Source of the DNA: Candidatus Woesearchaeota archaeon
GTDB taxonomy: Archaea; Nanoarchaeota; Nanoarchaeia; Woesearchaeales; UBA11576
Direction of reading: 5' to 3'
DNA: 8,792 nucleotides
NCBI GenBank assembly: GCA_013331125.1
Contig: DUGW01000209.1
Location: forward strand, 1 to 8,792
This document shows, in pieces, positions 1-5,601 of the stretch. The notes below the pieces were generated by a model that was not told the origin of the DNA, did not search any database, and was given only the letters and a program-made list of their open reading frames with translations. Each line of letters opens with the position of its first letter. The first letter of the stretch is position 1. Made by a program: the position numbers and the translations under genes.

Positions 1-40
1 AAATAGTGAAAGGTCCATGCAGTGGGAGTTAGAGGAATGA
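1..40 (+). other. Left edge, possibly the last codons of a convergent plus-strand gene
   Basis: Frame 2 from base 2 is open and reads NSERSMQWELEE before TGA at 38-40. This could be the C-terminal end of a gene entering from the left, converging on the cyclase operon. Twelve codons are too few to identify a protein or to rule out chance. Confidence 0.15.
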
Positions 41-50
41 CTTTTAAAGT
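41..50 (+). promoter_or_regulatory. TATA-like box upstream of the candidate RNA
   Basis: CTTTTAAAGT on the plus strand is a plausible archaeal TATA box. A transcript start about 25 bases downstream would be near 70-75, just before the folded segment. The motif is near-palindromic, so it is weak evidence for strand. Confidence 0.35.
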
Positions 51-71
51 TATTGGTGCGTGGCGATTTCA

Positions 72-221
72 GATTCTCATTTCTCTCGGTGCTGGCACCG
101 GTCCTCGGCTGGGCAGAAATTCTCGCGAGGCCTGCTTCCCCGTAGGGGGCAACCCCCAGCGACGGCCACGACCGGATGGGCCGTTGAAGGTTCGCAAAAG
201 GGCGACGACGGCCAGCTTTTT
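72..221 (+). ncRNA. Candidate structured non-coding RNA, family not recognised
   Basis: No protein gene is credible here, yet 98-213 is about 69% G+C by hand count and folds well. Helix a pairs CCGGTC (98-103) with GACCGG (170-175). Nested inside, helix b pairs GCTGGG (108-113) with CCCAGC (155-160). Inside that, CCCC-GTA-GGGG (138-148) makes a hairpin. Helix d pairs GGCCGTTG (179-186) with CGACGGCC (206-213) and is capped, after a five-base bulge, by TCGC/GCGA (192-195/202-205). A T5 run (217-221) follows and a TATA-like TTTTAAAG (42-49) lies before it, placing the start near 70-75. I checked by eye for tRNA, 5S rRNA, SRP RNA, RNase P RNA and box C/D motifs and did not find them. The ends are estimates; the minus strand is not excluded. 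Confidence 0.4.
217..221 (+). terminator. T5 run ending the candidate RNA
   Basis: A run of five T lies three bases after helix d of the candidate RNA (179-213), the arrangement expected for archaeal termination on the plus strand. Confidence 0.35.
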
Positions 222-228
222 GCCAAAG

Positions 229-256
229 AGAAGAAAAACTTAGCAAGAAAAACAAA
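229..256 (-). terminator. Oligo-T terminator of the cyclase-Yip1 operon
   Basis: Directly after the stop the transcript reads a T-rich stretch with two T5 runs (248-252 and 234-238). Runs of this kind are typical archaeal terminators and need no hairpin. They face the end of the plus-strand candidate RNA, so the two transcripts would converge here. Confidence 0.6.
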
Positions 257-946
257 TCACAGCATGATCAGGGGGAGCAGGAGATGCGCACCCAGGATTA
301 TCAACAGGGTTAGGAGGGCGAAGATGATGGACCTCCAGCCCTTGAACTGGGCAAGAGTCTCATTGGCCCAACCCCAAACAAGATAATTATAGAACGGGAT
401 AAGGGTGAAGAACATCGAGACAGCAGACTCTGACTTGATCATGGTCTGGAAAATCGCGAAAGTGACTATGGCTATCGGAAGCGAGACAATCAAGATGCTG
501 AGGGCCAAGACAGTGTTGATGACATAGAAATACACCTTGAACTTGGTCTTGGAACCGGCAACAGCCATTATCGCAAAGACAGCAACCTCGGCAAGGAACA
601 CAGTCACGAAGACTATGACGAGATTGATCAGCAGGGCAGTAGGGTCAAGCTCCTTGGTCGTGGTCGGGAAGACCATGACGAAAGCCATCAACAATATCCA
701 CATAAAACCGAAAGGGATGCTGGAGAAATGACTGAGATTCGAGAGGGCCTCATTGCTGAAACCGACAACAGACATGTTCTCACGGATACGATGCGACTTA
801 GAGAACTTCTTCTCGATCTTCTTAGCGACCTCCTCTGTCGAAAGACCAGAGAGAGCAGACGTATGCTTATCCAACTTGGACTTAAGCTCCTTCTGCTTAC
901 GCTTGACAGCCAATGCCTGATCCTTGAATTTAAGACGTATGCTCAT
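257..946 (-). CDS. Yip1-like multi-span membrane protein
   Basis: A 229-residue protein. Residues 1-57 are a charged, lysine-rich cytosolic segment likely to form a coiled coil (KRKQKELKSKLDKH at 15-28, then AKKIEKKFSKSHRIRE). Five hydrophobic segments follow (about 78-93, 103-129, 138-166, 174-192, 205-228). IPFYNYLVWGWANETLAQFK (183-202) followed by a hydrophobic helix resembles the end of Yip1-type domains. No catalytic motif is seen. Its ATG overlaps the cyclase stop by four bases (ATGA at 943-946), so the two are translationally coupled and likely act together. The protein could be a membrane partner, regulator or effector of the cyclase. The family call is moderate; without a profile search it could also be a generic membrane protein. 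The stop TGA is at 257-259, followed by oligo-T runs. Confidence 0.65.
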   Translation of the reverse strand: MSIRLKFKDQALAVKRKQKELKSKLDKHTSALSGLSTEEVAKKIEKKFSKSHRIRENMSVVGFSNEALSNLSHFSSIPFGFMWILLMAFVMVFPTTTKELDPTALLINLVIVFVTVFLAEVAVFAIMAVAGSKTKFKVYFYVINTVLALSILIVSLPIAIVTFAIFQTMIKSESAVSMFFTLIPFYNYLVWGWANETLAQFKGWRSIIFALLTLLIILGAHLLLPLIML

Positions 947-1863
947 TTTCTAGCCCTGTAGTTCTCCTTGTATGTCTTGAAACGATAGATAGTGACCGGC
1001 TTAGCCTTGCCCTTGAGTGTCACAGACTCCTTATGCTTCGAGGTGAAGACCTCCTTGATCTCCTTATACACATCCTCACTCACAACAATATCACCAGCAG
1101 AGGTCTGACCCTCAAGACGGGCAGCAGTGTTCACAGTGTCACCTATAGCAGTATAATCCATCATATGCTTGGAACCGATATTACCGACGATACAATCACC
1201 GCAATGGAGACCGATACCAGCCTCGATCTTGCCCCAGGCCTTAAGCTCCTGCTGGATCTCAAGAGCGGCCTTGAAAGCCTTCAACTGATGGTCCTTGACA
1301 TTAGTGGGAGCATTGAACAAAGCCATGACAGCATCACCGACAAACTTGTCAACAGTACCATCATACTTGAAGAGCACAGAAGTGGCGATGTCAAAATACC
1401 TGTTCAGGAGCTCAATCACCTTCTCAGGAGGAAGACGCTCAGACATCTTGGTGAAACCACGGATATCCATGAAAAAGACAGTGATGTTGGACCTCCGGCC
1501 CTTAAGCTCCAAGGTATCGCCTGTAAGAAGCTCGTCGATGATCTTAGGATTGACATACCTCTCGAAAAAGGTCTTGATACGCTGCTTGTCCTTCATCTCA
1601 GCCTGACGCTTACGCTCCCAATAATCATAGACAAGGAACAAGGCAAGAGGGATCAAGGTGAAGACAAGCTGGAAAGTGGCGAAGAAATCCTGTACGTTTA
1701 TCTTGTAGGCCTTCATCCACAACTGAGGAGCGACAATGAAGAAAAAAGCGAAGATGACAAGATACTTGAACTGACGCTTATCCTTATAGAGATTGATAGA
1801 CTTCACACAGCCATAAAGAGCGAACAACAACAATACAAGGAATGCTGTATGAGTAAGTGCCAT
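943..1863 (-). CDS. Membrane-anchored class III adenylate/guanylate cyclase
   Basis: A 306-residue protein. Three membrane spans are visible (about 6-20, 33-50, 58-79), then a basic linker and the helix FFERYVNPKIIDELL (99-113) that typically precedes the catalytic domain. The cyclase homology domain covers about 125-300. Metal-binding aspartates are Asp133 (FFMDIRGFTKMS) and Asp177 (DKFVGDAVMALFNAP). The base-selecting positions are Lys173 and Asp236 (DYTAIGDTVNTAARLE), the pattern expected for ATP. The transition-state residues Asn245 and Arg249 are present. It should therefore be active as a homodimer and probably makes cAMP. No sensor domain is present other than the membrane region. The gene shares an ATGA overlap with the Yip1-like gene downstream. 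Class III cyclases are mostly bacterial or eukaryotic, so past transfer is likely, but base composition shows no sharp break from the neighbours. Confidence 0.93.
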   Translation of the reverse strand: MALTHTAFLVLLLFALYGCVKSINLYKDKRQFKYLVIFAFFFIVAPQLWMKAYKINVQDFFATFQLVFTLIPLALFLVYDYWERKRQAEMKDKQRIKTFFERYVNPKIIDELLTGDTLELKGRRSNITVFFMDIRGFTKMSERLPPEKVIELLNRYFDIATSVLFKYDGTVDKFVGDAVMALFNAPTNVKDHQLKAFKAALEIQQELKAWGKIEAGIGLHCGDCIVGNIGSKHMMDYTAIGDTVNTAARLEGQTSAGDIVVSEDVYKEIKEVFTSKHKESVTLKGKAKPVTIYRFKTYKENYRARK

Positions 1864-1866
1864 AAA

Positions 1867-1873
1867 CCCCTCC
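1867..1873 (-). promoter_or_regulatory. Strong Shine-Dalgarno of the cyclase gene
   Basis: GGAGGGG on the minus strand lies three bases before the ATG at 1863 (five bases if counted from GGAGG). It is the best ribosome binding site in the window and fixes the cyclase start. Confidence 0.75.
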
Positions 1874-1901
1874 GGAAAACAGAATAAGTTGAGAAGGCGG
1901 A

Positions 1902-1910
1902 GTTTTTAAA
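1902..1910 (-). promoter_or_regulatory. Archaeal promoter (TATA box) for the cyclase-Yip1 operon
   Basis: On the minus strand AACCTTTAAAAACT lies just past the radical SAM stop. TTTAAAAAC is a fair archaeal TATA box with a purine/C-rich stretch before it. It lies about 40 bases before the cyclase ATG, which would place the transcript start near 1878-1884 and leave a leader of about 20 bases, enough to hold the Shine-Dalgarno at 1867-1873. This suggests the cyclase operon is transcribed separately from the ribosomal cluster. Confidence 0.5.
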
Positions 1911-1915
1911 GGTTG

Positions 1916-2860
1916 CTAATTTATCTGCATCCTGCCCAAATAAGAAGCGAGCTTGCCCCTGACTGCAGAAGCCAATCCGGGGTCAAGAAGAGAAAGGCAA
2001 GAATCCCAATCAAAAGCCTTCAGACGAGAGAAATCAGTCAGCGTGCCCTCAAACTCCCTCCCTGCAGCCCCTGCCTCAGACTCAATCTTACCAGCCTCCT
2101 CAGAACCGAAGAGCCTGATAGAAGGAAACTTAGTCATGGAATCAGCACCTGCCTTGAGAAGCGAGGAGAGCTCATCAAGATGGGAAAGCCAGGAACCGAC
2201 AACAATCTCGATGTCAGGAAAGGCCTTCCTGGTCTCAGAGACCCACCAGACATAATCTTCAGAAAGAGGGCCCTTGGTGAAAGGGGTGCCCTCCTGCGGC
2301 TTAAGACGATAGAAAGTGATACGGTCAAGACGGTGGTTCTCTATGAAAGACCTCAATTCGGCGAAATGAGACCTTTCCTCACCAAGACCGACAATCATGG
2401 TCATGGCCTTCCTGAGACCTAGCCTGTCGCAGACACTGAACATTGCCTCAATATCAGAGACGGGTTTAGAAGGGCAGACATGAGCATGGAGCGCAGGATC
2501 GATGACCTCAACAGCACCACAGACGCCTACAACATATGGCTTAAAGCGCATAAGCTCATCCTCGGAAAGAGCACCTATGTTCAACCACTGCCTATCGCCA
2601 GTGAGAAGATGGACAAGACGACAGATCTCTACAAGCTCATCCATAGAGTAAGAATCATAACCTCCAGAAAGGAACTCAACCCTCCAACCGGCAGCCTTAC
2701 AGACCAAGACCTCAGCAAGTATCGAGGCAAGAGAACGACGGGCCTTCACAGGGTCAGATATCAGAGCCTTCTGGGTCGACATATAACAGAACTTACAGTC
2801 ACCCTTAGAACAATACCAAGAAAGAAATACTGCACGTTCAAAATGAGTGGCGGATCGCAT
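1916..2860 (-). CDS. Radical SAM protein, biotin-synthase-like, with CX4CX2C cluster motif
   Basis: A 314-residue protein. The iron-sulfur motif is near the N-terminus: WYCSKGDCKFCYMSTQ (15-30), with Cys17, Cys22 and Cys25. The spacing is CX4CX2C rather than the canonical CX3CX2C. SGGYDSY (65-71) is in the place of the GGE-like SAM-binding motif, MIVGLGEE (155-162) and FYRLKPQEGTPF (183-194) are further barrel motifs also seen in biotin synthase, HydE and related enzymes. The C-terminal third (220-314) completes the barrel and a small tail. The substrate is unknown; there are no biotin genes nearby. It starts 10 bases after the DUF106 stop without a visible Shine-Dalgarno, so it is probably co-expressed with that gene. 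It ends TAG at 1916-1918, immediately before the next promoter. Assignment to the superfamily is firm; the exact subfamily is not. Confidence 0.85.
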   Translation of the reverse strand: MRSATHFERAVFLSWYCSKGDCKFCYMSTQKALISDPVKARRSLASILAEVLVCKAAGWRVEFLSGGYDSYSMDELVEICRLVHLLTGDRQWLNIGALSEDELMRFKPYVVGVCGAVEVIDPALHAHVCPSKPVSDIEAMFSVCDRLGLRKAMTMIVGLGEERSHFAELRSFIENHRLDRITFYRLKPQEGTPFTKGPLSEDYVWWVSETRKAFPDIEIVVGSWLSHLDELSSLLKAGADSMTKFPSIRLFGSEEAGKIESEAGAAGREFEGTLTDFSRLKAFDWDSCLSLLDPGLASAVRGKLASYLGRMQIN

Positions 2861-2870
2861 TTAGCAAGAC

Positions 2871-3620
2871 TCAATATATCTTCATCAGCTTCCTGAGGCC
2901 CATGCTAAGACCGATAGAGAAGATTATGTAAGTGCCGAGCCAGCCGAGATGGTTCTCTGTCACAGGTATAGGGACGAGCTTTTTGTTGCCCAGAATGATG
3001 GACTTGACAGGCTTACCCTTGAATACCTTGTTCTCAGGAGCATAACGCTGCTCATCAGTTATCGTCAGCTCCTTGTCGAAACTCTGACCTTCATACTGGA
3101 ACACCAAGAGGTAATCACCGGGTTCGCCAGAGAGACGGAACTGGGCCATATTGTCAGCGATAGTCTTCCTAGAACCGTCGATGACCTCGACACCATCAGG
3201 GACATCAACAGAGACATCACCTGTAAGCTCCTTCTCGAAAAGAAGAGTGGCAGTGAACTCCTCACCAGGATGGAGAGGTTCAAATGCTAGGTTGGCATTC
3301 AGCCAGCCGAAGATTATTATTATAGGAAGGAAAGTCACCAAAGTAGGCTTGAAAGACTGCTTCATATACTTCATGTTAAGGTCCATGGCCTCCTTCTGCA
3401 GCTTCATAAGCTTAGGATTATCACCACGGGCAGCCTTCATCTTCTTCTGCATATCCTTCTGACGGGTCTTCAGGTCCTTCATCATGACCTGATCAGTCAT
3501 GTACTTATAGACGATAGTTATGATGAGAGATATGACAAGAGCTATTATGAAGATACCGGCGACAGGCGGAAGCTTGACCAAAGGGCCCAATACCGGATTC
3601 AGAAGATTCTCGAAAACCAT
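2871..3620 (-). CDS. DUF106 membrane protein, Oxa1/EMC3/TMCO1-type insertase homologue
   Basis: A 249-residue protein with the DUF106 layout: first span about 21-38, a long Lys/Met-rich coiled coil (about 44-90, including MMKDLKTRQKDMQKKMKAAR at 46-65), a second span about 92-112, a domain of about 100 residues predicted to be beta-rich (115-215), and a third span about 226-243. DUF106 proteins belong to the Oxa1/YidC/Get1/EMC3 superfamily and are thought to help insert membrane proteins. The coiled coil would face the cytosol near the ribosome. The beta-rich domain between spans 2 and 3 is probably extracytosolic. AGGTG (3626-3630) lies five bases before the ATG. Its place directly behind secY is a recurrent archaeal arrangement and supports a role in membrane-protein biogenesis. 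The function is inferred from family, not shown here. Confidence 0.88.
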   Translation of the reverse strand: MVFENLLNPVLGPLVKLPPVAGIFIIALVISLIITIVYKYMTDQVMMKDLKTRQKDMQKKMKAARGDNPKLMKLQKEAMDLNMKYMKQSFKPTLVTFLPIIIIFGWLNANLAFEPLHPGEEFTATLLFEKELTGDVSVDVPDGVEVIDGSRKTIADNMAQFRLSGEPGDYLLVFQYEGQSFDKELTITDEQRYAPENKVFKGKPVKSIILGNKKLVPIPVTENHLGWLGTYIIFSIGLSMGLRKLMKIY

Positions 3621-3646
3621 GTAAACACCTAATTATCGACAAAACA

Positions 3647-3661
3647 GAGTGAAAAACACTC
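3647..3661 (-). terminator. Possible weak terminator or attenuator between secY and the DUF106 gene
   Basis: On the transcript GAGTG-TTTTT-CACTC forms a five-pair stem with a T5 loop, and TGTTTT follows directly. Archaeal RNA polymerase can stop at T runs with little structure, so partial termination is plausible. The stem is short and the DUF106 gene begins only 26 bases further on, so full termination would need a new promoter for which I see no good TATA box. The perfect palindrome AATGATCATT (3662-3671) lies immediately before it. Confidence 0.3.
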
Positions 3662-3670
3662 AATGATCAT

Positions 3671-3686
3671 TCCATAAACTTACGCA
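3671..3686 (-). repeat. 16-base direct repeat of the secY 3' end (downstream copy)
   Basis: The 16 bases TGCGTAAGTTTATGGA (minus strand) are identical to the secY coding bases at 3721-3736. The offset is exactly 50 bases, and the identity stops at both ends. Because the flanks do not match, this is not a simple 50-base tandem duplication. It forms the distal arm of the hairpin pair described at the secY 3' end. Confidence 0.85.
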
Positions 3687-3735
3687 CGCAGATGCTACGC
3701 ACCTGCTGGCATAAGTTTACTCCATAAACTTACGC
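3675..3735 (-). promoter_or_regulatory. Two mutually exclusive hairpins at the secY 3' end
   Basis: On the transcript the last secY codons contain GCGTAAGTTTA (A, 3725-3735). After five bases comes its inverse TAAACTTATGC (B, 3709-3719), which begins with the stop codon itself. After a short hairpin, A recurs as GCGTAAGTTTA (C, 3675-3685). A can pair with B (11 pairs, one G-U, 5-base loop), or B with C (11 pairs, one G-U). The B-C arrangement encloses, after a 2x2 mismatch, an inner stem of eight pairs with a GTA loop (3688-3706). Ribosomes finishing secY cover A, which would favour B-C. This is the geometry of an attenuator or translation-sensitive switch between secY and the DUF106 gene. 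The pairings are seen; the regulatory role is inference. It might instead be a stabilising 3' hairpin or a small palindromic insertion. Confidence 0.55.
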
Positions 3736-5105
3736 ATCATCGGATGCATGTCCATCATGTGCTGCTTAGCGATGTCCTCATACAACCTATAGACAATCAT
3801 GACTGCAAGCAAGATACCAGTACCGTTACCAAGGGCACCAGAAAGGTCTGCGATCGCGGCGAGGAAACCCACAGCTATACCACCCATGATGGTCAAAGGC
3901 AATATGTAACGGTCAAGCACACGCTCAAGGATGCGCTGATCCTTCCTGAAACCAGGGATCTGAAGACCTGAACTCATGATGTTCTCAGCCTGAGAACGGG
4001 CATCCATACCAGAGGTCTGGACCCAAAAGATAGAGAACAGGACAGCACCACCGATCATGAAGAGCATATAGGCAGCACCATGGGCAAAATCCGCGCCAGT
4101 GATACTGCCACGGATGACCTTACCGACGAGATCAGGACTGTAAAGCCAGGCAACAAGACCAGAGACAGGCTGGTTGCCGACAAAAGTGCCAAGCACAGGA
4201 TGACCCCAGTTCTGCAGGAGACGGCCGAACAACTGGATGTTAGCCATCAAAGCAGCGACAAGGATCACAGGAATGTTAGAGGTATACATGAAAGCAAGAG
4301 GCCAACGGATACCATGACCACGCACCCTTCCAAAAGACAGAGGGATCTCGACCTTCATTGCCTGAGTATAGACGGCAATCACGAAGACCACAATAGTAGA
4401 GACGACACCGGCCAACATAAGACCGGCAGTTATCGCATCACCAGCAGCAAGGCTCTGGAAAAGAGCAGGGATAGCACCGGTGCTTATACCAGGATTGGTA
4501 GGTGAAGGAAGAGGACTGAGAGCCCTGATAAAGATGGCCTGAGCGACATTAGCGACGATGAACAGGCTGATACCAGAACCGAAACCCCACTTAGAGACCA
4601 CCTCATCCATGAACATGATAAGGATACCGCCAAGGAACAGCTGGAAGATGAGCAAGAGCTCCATCTGCCAGAAGACAGCAGTACCTGCAAGCTCAGGAGG
4701 AGGGGCAAGACCACCCATCATCACATAGATCGCAGCCTCAAAGATCACAAAACCCATAGCCAACAACTTCTGGGTACCCTGGAACCTGCGCTTACCCTCA
4801 TGGGTATGAGTATCAAACTTCAAGAGACCAGAACCATTCAGAAGCTGAAGGACGATAGAAGCGGTGACCAAAGGACCGATACCAAGAGAGATGATGGAAC
4901 CGAACTGGGCACCTAATATAATAGACAAGTATTCAAACTGCTGCAAAGCATTCTGGCCAAGACCGAAAAGAGGCACAAGACCAAGAACGAAGAAAAGGAC
5001 CAGACAGACCAAGGTCCACTTAAGCTTCTCCTTGAAGGACAACTTACGCTGAGTAGGCCTAGCCACTTCAGGAAGATTCGCTATAAGTTTATCATAAAAT
5101 GACAT
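3717..5105 (-). CDS. secY: Preprotein translocase subunit SecY (Sec61 alpha)
   Basis: A 462-residue, ten-span membrane protein that forms the protein-conducting channel. It carries the archaeal SecY landmarks: the N-terminal RPTQRKLSFKEKLKW (16-30), first span about 31-48, the plug-region segment after it, IGPLVTASIVLQLLNGSG (76-93), WGFGSGISLFI (173-183), the ribosome-docking loop GRVRGHGIRWPLAFMYTSNI (259-278) and a second cytosolic loop SGMDARSQAENIMSSGLQIP (365-384). The C-terminus, MDMHPMMRKFME, is the usual archaeal ending. The length is in the normal range and no key region is missing. The gene starts two bases after the L15 stop, without a clear Shine-Dalgarno, so coupling to L15 translation is likely. 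Its last codons form copy A of a three-copy repeat that continues past the TAA stop (3717-3719). Confidence 0.98.
   Translation of the reverse strand: MSFYDKLIANLPEVARPTQRKLSFKEKLKWTLVCLVLFFVLGLVPLFGLGQNALQQFEYLSIILGAQFGSIISLGIGPLVTASIVLQLLNGSGLLKFDTHTHEGKRRFQGTQKLLAMGFVIFEAAIYVMMGGLAPPPELAGTAVFWQMELLLIFQLFLGGILIMFMDEVVSKWGFGSGISLFIVANVAQAIFIRALSPLPSPTNPGISTGAIPALFQSLAAGDAITAGLMLAGVVSTIVVFVIAVYTQAMKVEIPLSFGRVRGHGIRWPLAFMYTSNIPVILVAALMANIQLFGRLLQNWGHPVLGTFVGNQPVSGLVAWLYSPDLVGKVIRGSITGADFAHGAAYMLFMIGGAVLFSIFWVQTSGMDARSQAENIMSSGLQIPGFRKDQRILERVLDRYILPLTIMGGIAVGFLAAIADLSGALGNGTGILLAVMIVYRLYEDIAKQHMMDMHPMMRKFME
3721..3736 (-). repeat. 16-base direct repeat (copy inside secY)
   Basis: This is the copy within the secY coding sequence, covering the codons for the residues near RKFM just before the stop. 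It is identical to 3671-3686. The encoded MRKFM ending is normal for archaeal SecY, so this copy is likely ancestral and the downstream copy derived. Confidence 0.85.
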
Positions 5106-5107
5106 TT

Positions 5108-5599
5108 TCAGTCTTCAGTCCCTGAATCATCACCAGAGGCTGACTCCCAAACATCCCCTGCAAGGACCTCAACCTCACCGCCAGCCTGCTTGACCTTATC
5201 AACAGCACGCGCAGAGGCATAATCGACAGTAATCTTAAGCTTAGAAGAGATCTTACCTGCTGCAAGAAGCTTATTGTAACCAAGAGCACCAAGGTCAACC
5301 GCAAAGACACCGCCCTGCTTCTTGACCAGACCCCTCTTCTCCCAGGTAGGCAAAACATCCTCGACAGTCCTGAGGTTTATAGGACTGATCTTCGGCATGG
5401 AAGAACGAGGGACAAAACCCAGCTTGCCTGACTGCTCAGTCTTCCAATAACGAGGCTTCTTCTGATCGCCCCTCTTACCAGAACCTGAACGACCACGGCC
5501 GCCACGGCTACCAGCACCACGATGCTTCTTCATGGCACCCCAACCATGGGTATGGGAACCACGCTGCCTGGTATTCTTCTTACGCTTGTGAACTGCCAT
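5108..5599 (-). CDS. rpl15: Large-subunit ribosomal protein L15 (uL15)
   Basis: A 163-residue protein. The glycine- and arginine-rich N-terminus (KRKKNTRQRGSHTHGWGAMK, 5-24, then KHRGAGSRGGRGRSGSGKRG) is the archaeal/eukaryotic L15 (L27a) rRNA-penetrating tail. The globular domain follows with GFVPRSSM, INLRTVEDVLPTWEKRG (74-90), VDLGALGYNKLLAAGKISSK (101-120) and VDKVKQAGGEVEVL (133-146). The last dozen residues (ASGDDSGTED) are a short acidic tail. L15 assembles late and links domains of 23S rRNA. GAGGATGAT (5606-5614), inside the last codons of rpl30, lies six bases before the ATG and is a strong match to the Shine-Dalgarno complement, so translation of the two genes is likely coupled. The stop TGA lies two bases before the secY ATG. 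Confidence 0.96.
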   Translation of the reverse strand: MAVHKRKKNTRQRGSHTHGWGAMKKHRGAGSRGGRGRSGSGKRGDQKKPRYWKTEQSGKLGFVPRSSMPKISPINLRTVEDVLPTWEKRGLVKKQGGVFAVDLGALGYNKLLAAGKISSKLKITVDYASARAVDKVKQAGGEVEVLAGDVWESASGDDSGTED

Positions 5600-5601
5600 T
5601 A

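Noticed and set aside
98..213. Known RNA families (SRP RNA, RNase P RNA, 5S rRNA, tRNA, box C/D)
   Set aside because: By eye there is no GAGGAAA/ACAGAA pair of RNase P, no GGTTCGAAT T-arm, no SRP helix 8 with its GGAA-type loop and AGCA side, and no C/D boxes. The minus strand has GGAAGCAGGCC, which recalls SRP helix 8, but the opposite side does not match.
22..386. Two overlapping plus-strand open frames at the left edge
   Set aside because: Their translations are Arg/Pro/Gly-rich as expected from GC-rich structured DNA. One runs over the end of the Yip1-like gene. No domain or Shine-Dalgarno is seen.
1033..1887. Long plus-strand open frame of 284 codons opposite the cyclase
   Set aside because: It is the antisense of a cyclase with every catalytic motif intact. 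Its translation has no recognisable domain, and no ribosome binding site or promoter supports it.
1913..2422. Plus-strand open frame of 169 codons opposite the radical SAM gene
   Set aside because: It is a shadow of the radical SAM coding strand, low in recognisable structure and without start signals.
3647..3671. Strong terminator separating secY from DUF106
   Set aside because: The stem has only five pairs and no good promoter is visible for DUF106 in the gap, so I list it only as a weak or partial terminator.
3671..3736. CRISPR or tandem repeat array
   Set aside because: There are only two direct copies and one inverted copy, within a protein-coding end, and no further units.
3717..3740. 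Frameshift or truncation at the end of secY caused by the repeat
   Set aside because: The encoded C-terminus (HPMMRKFME) is the normal archaeal SecY ending and the reading frame is intact.
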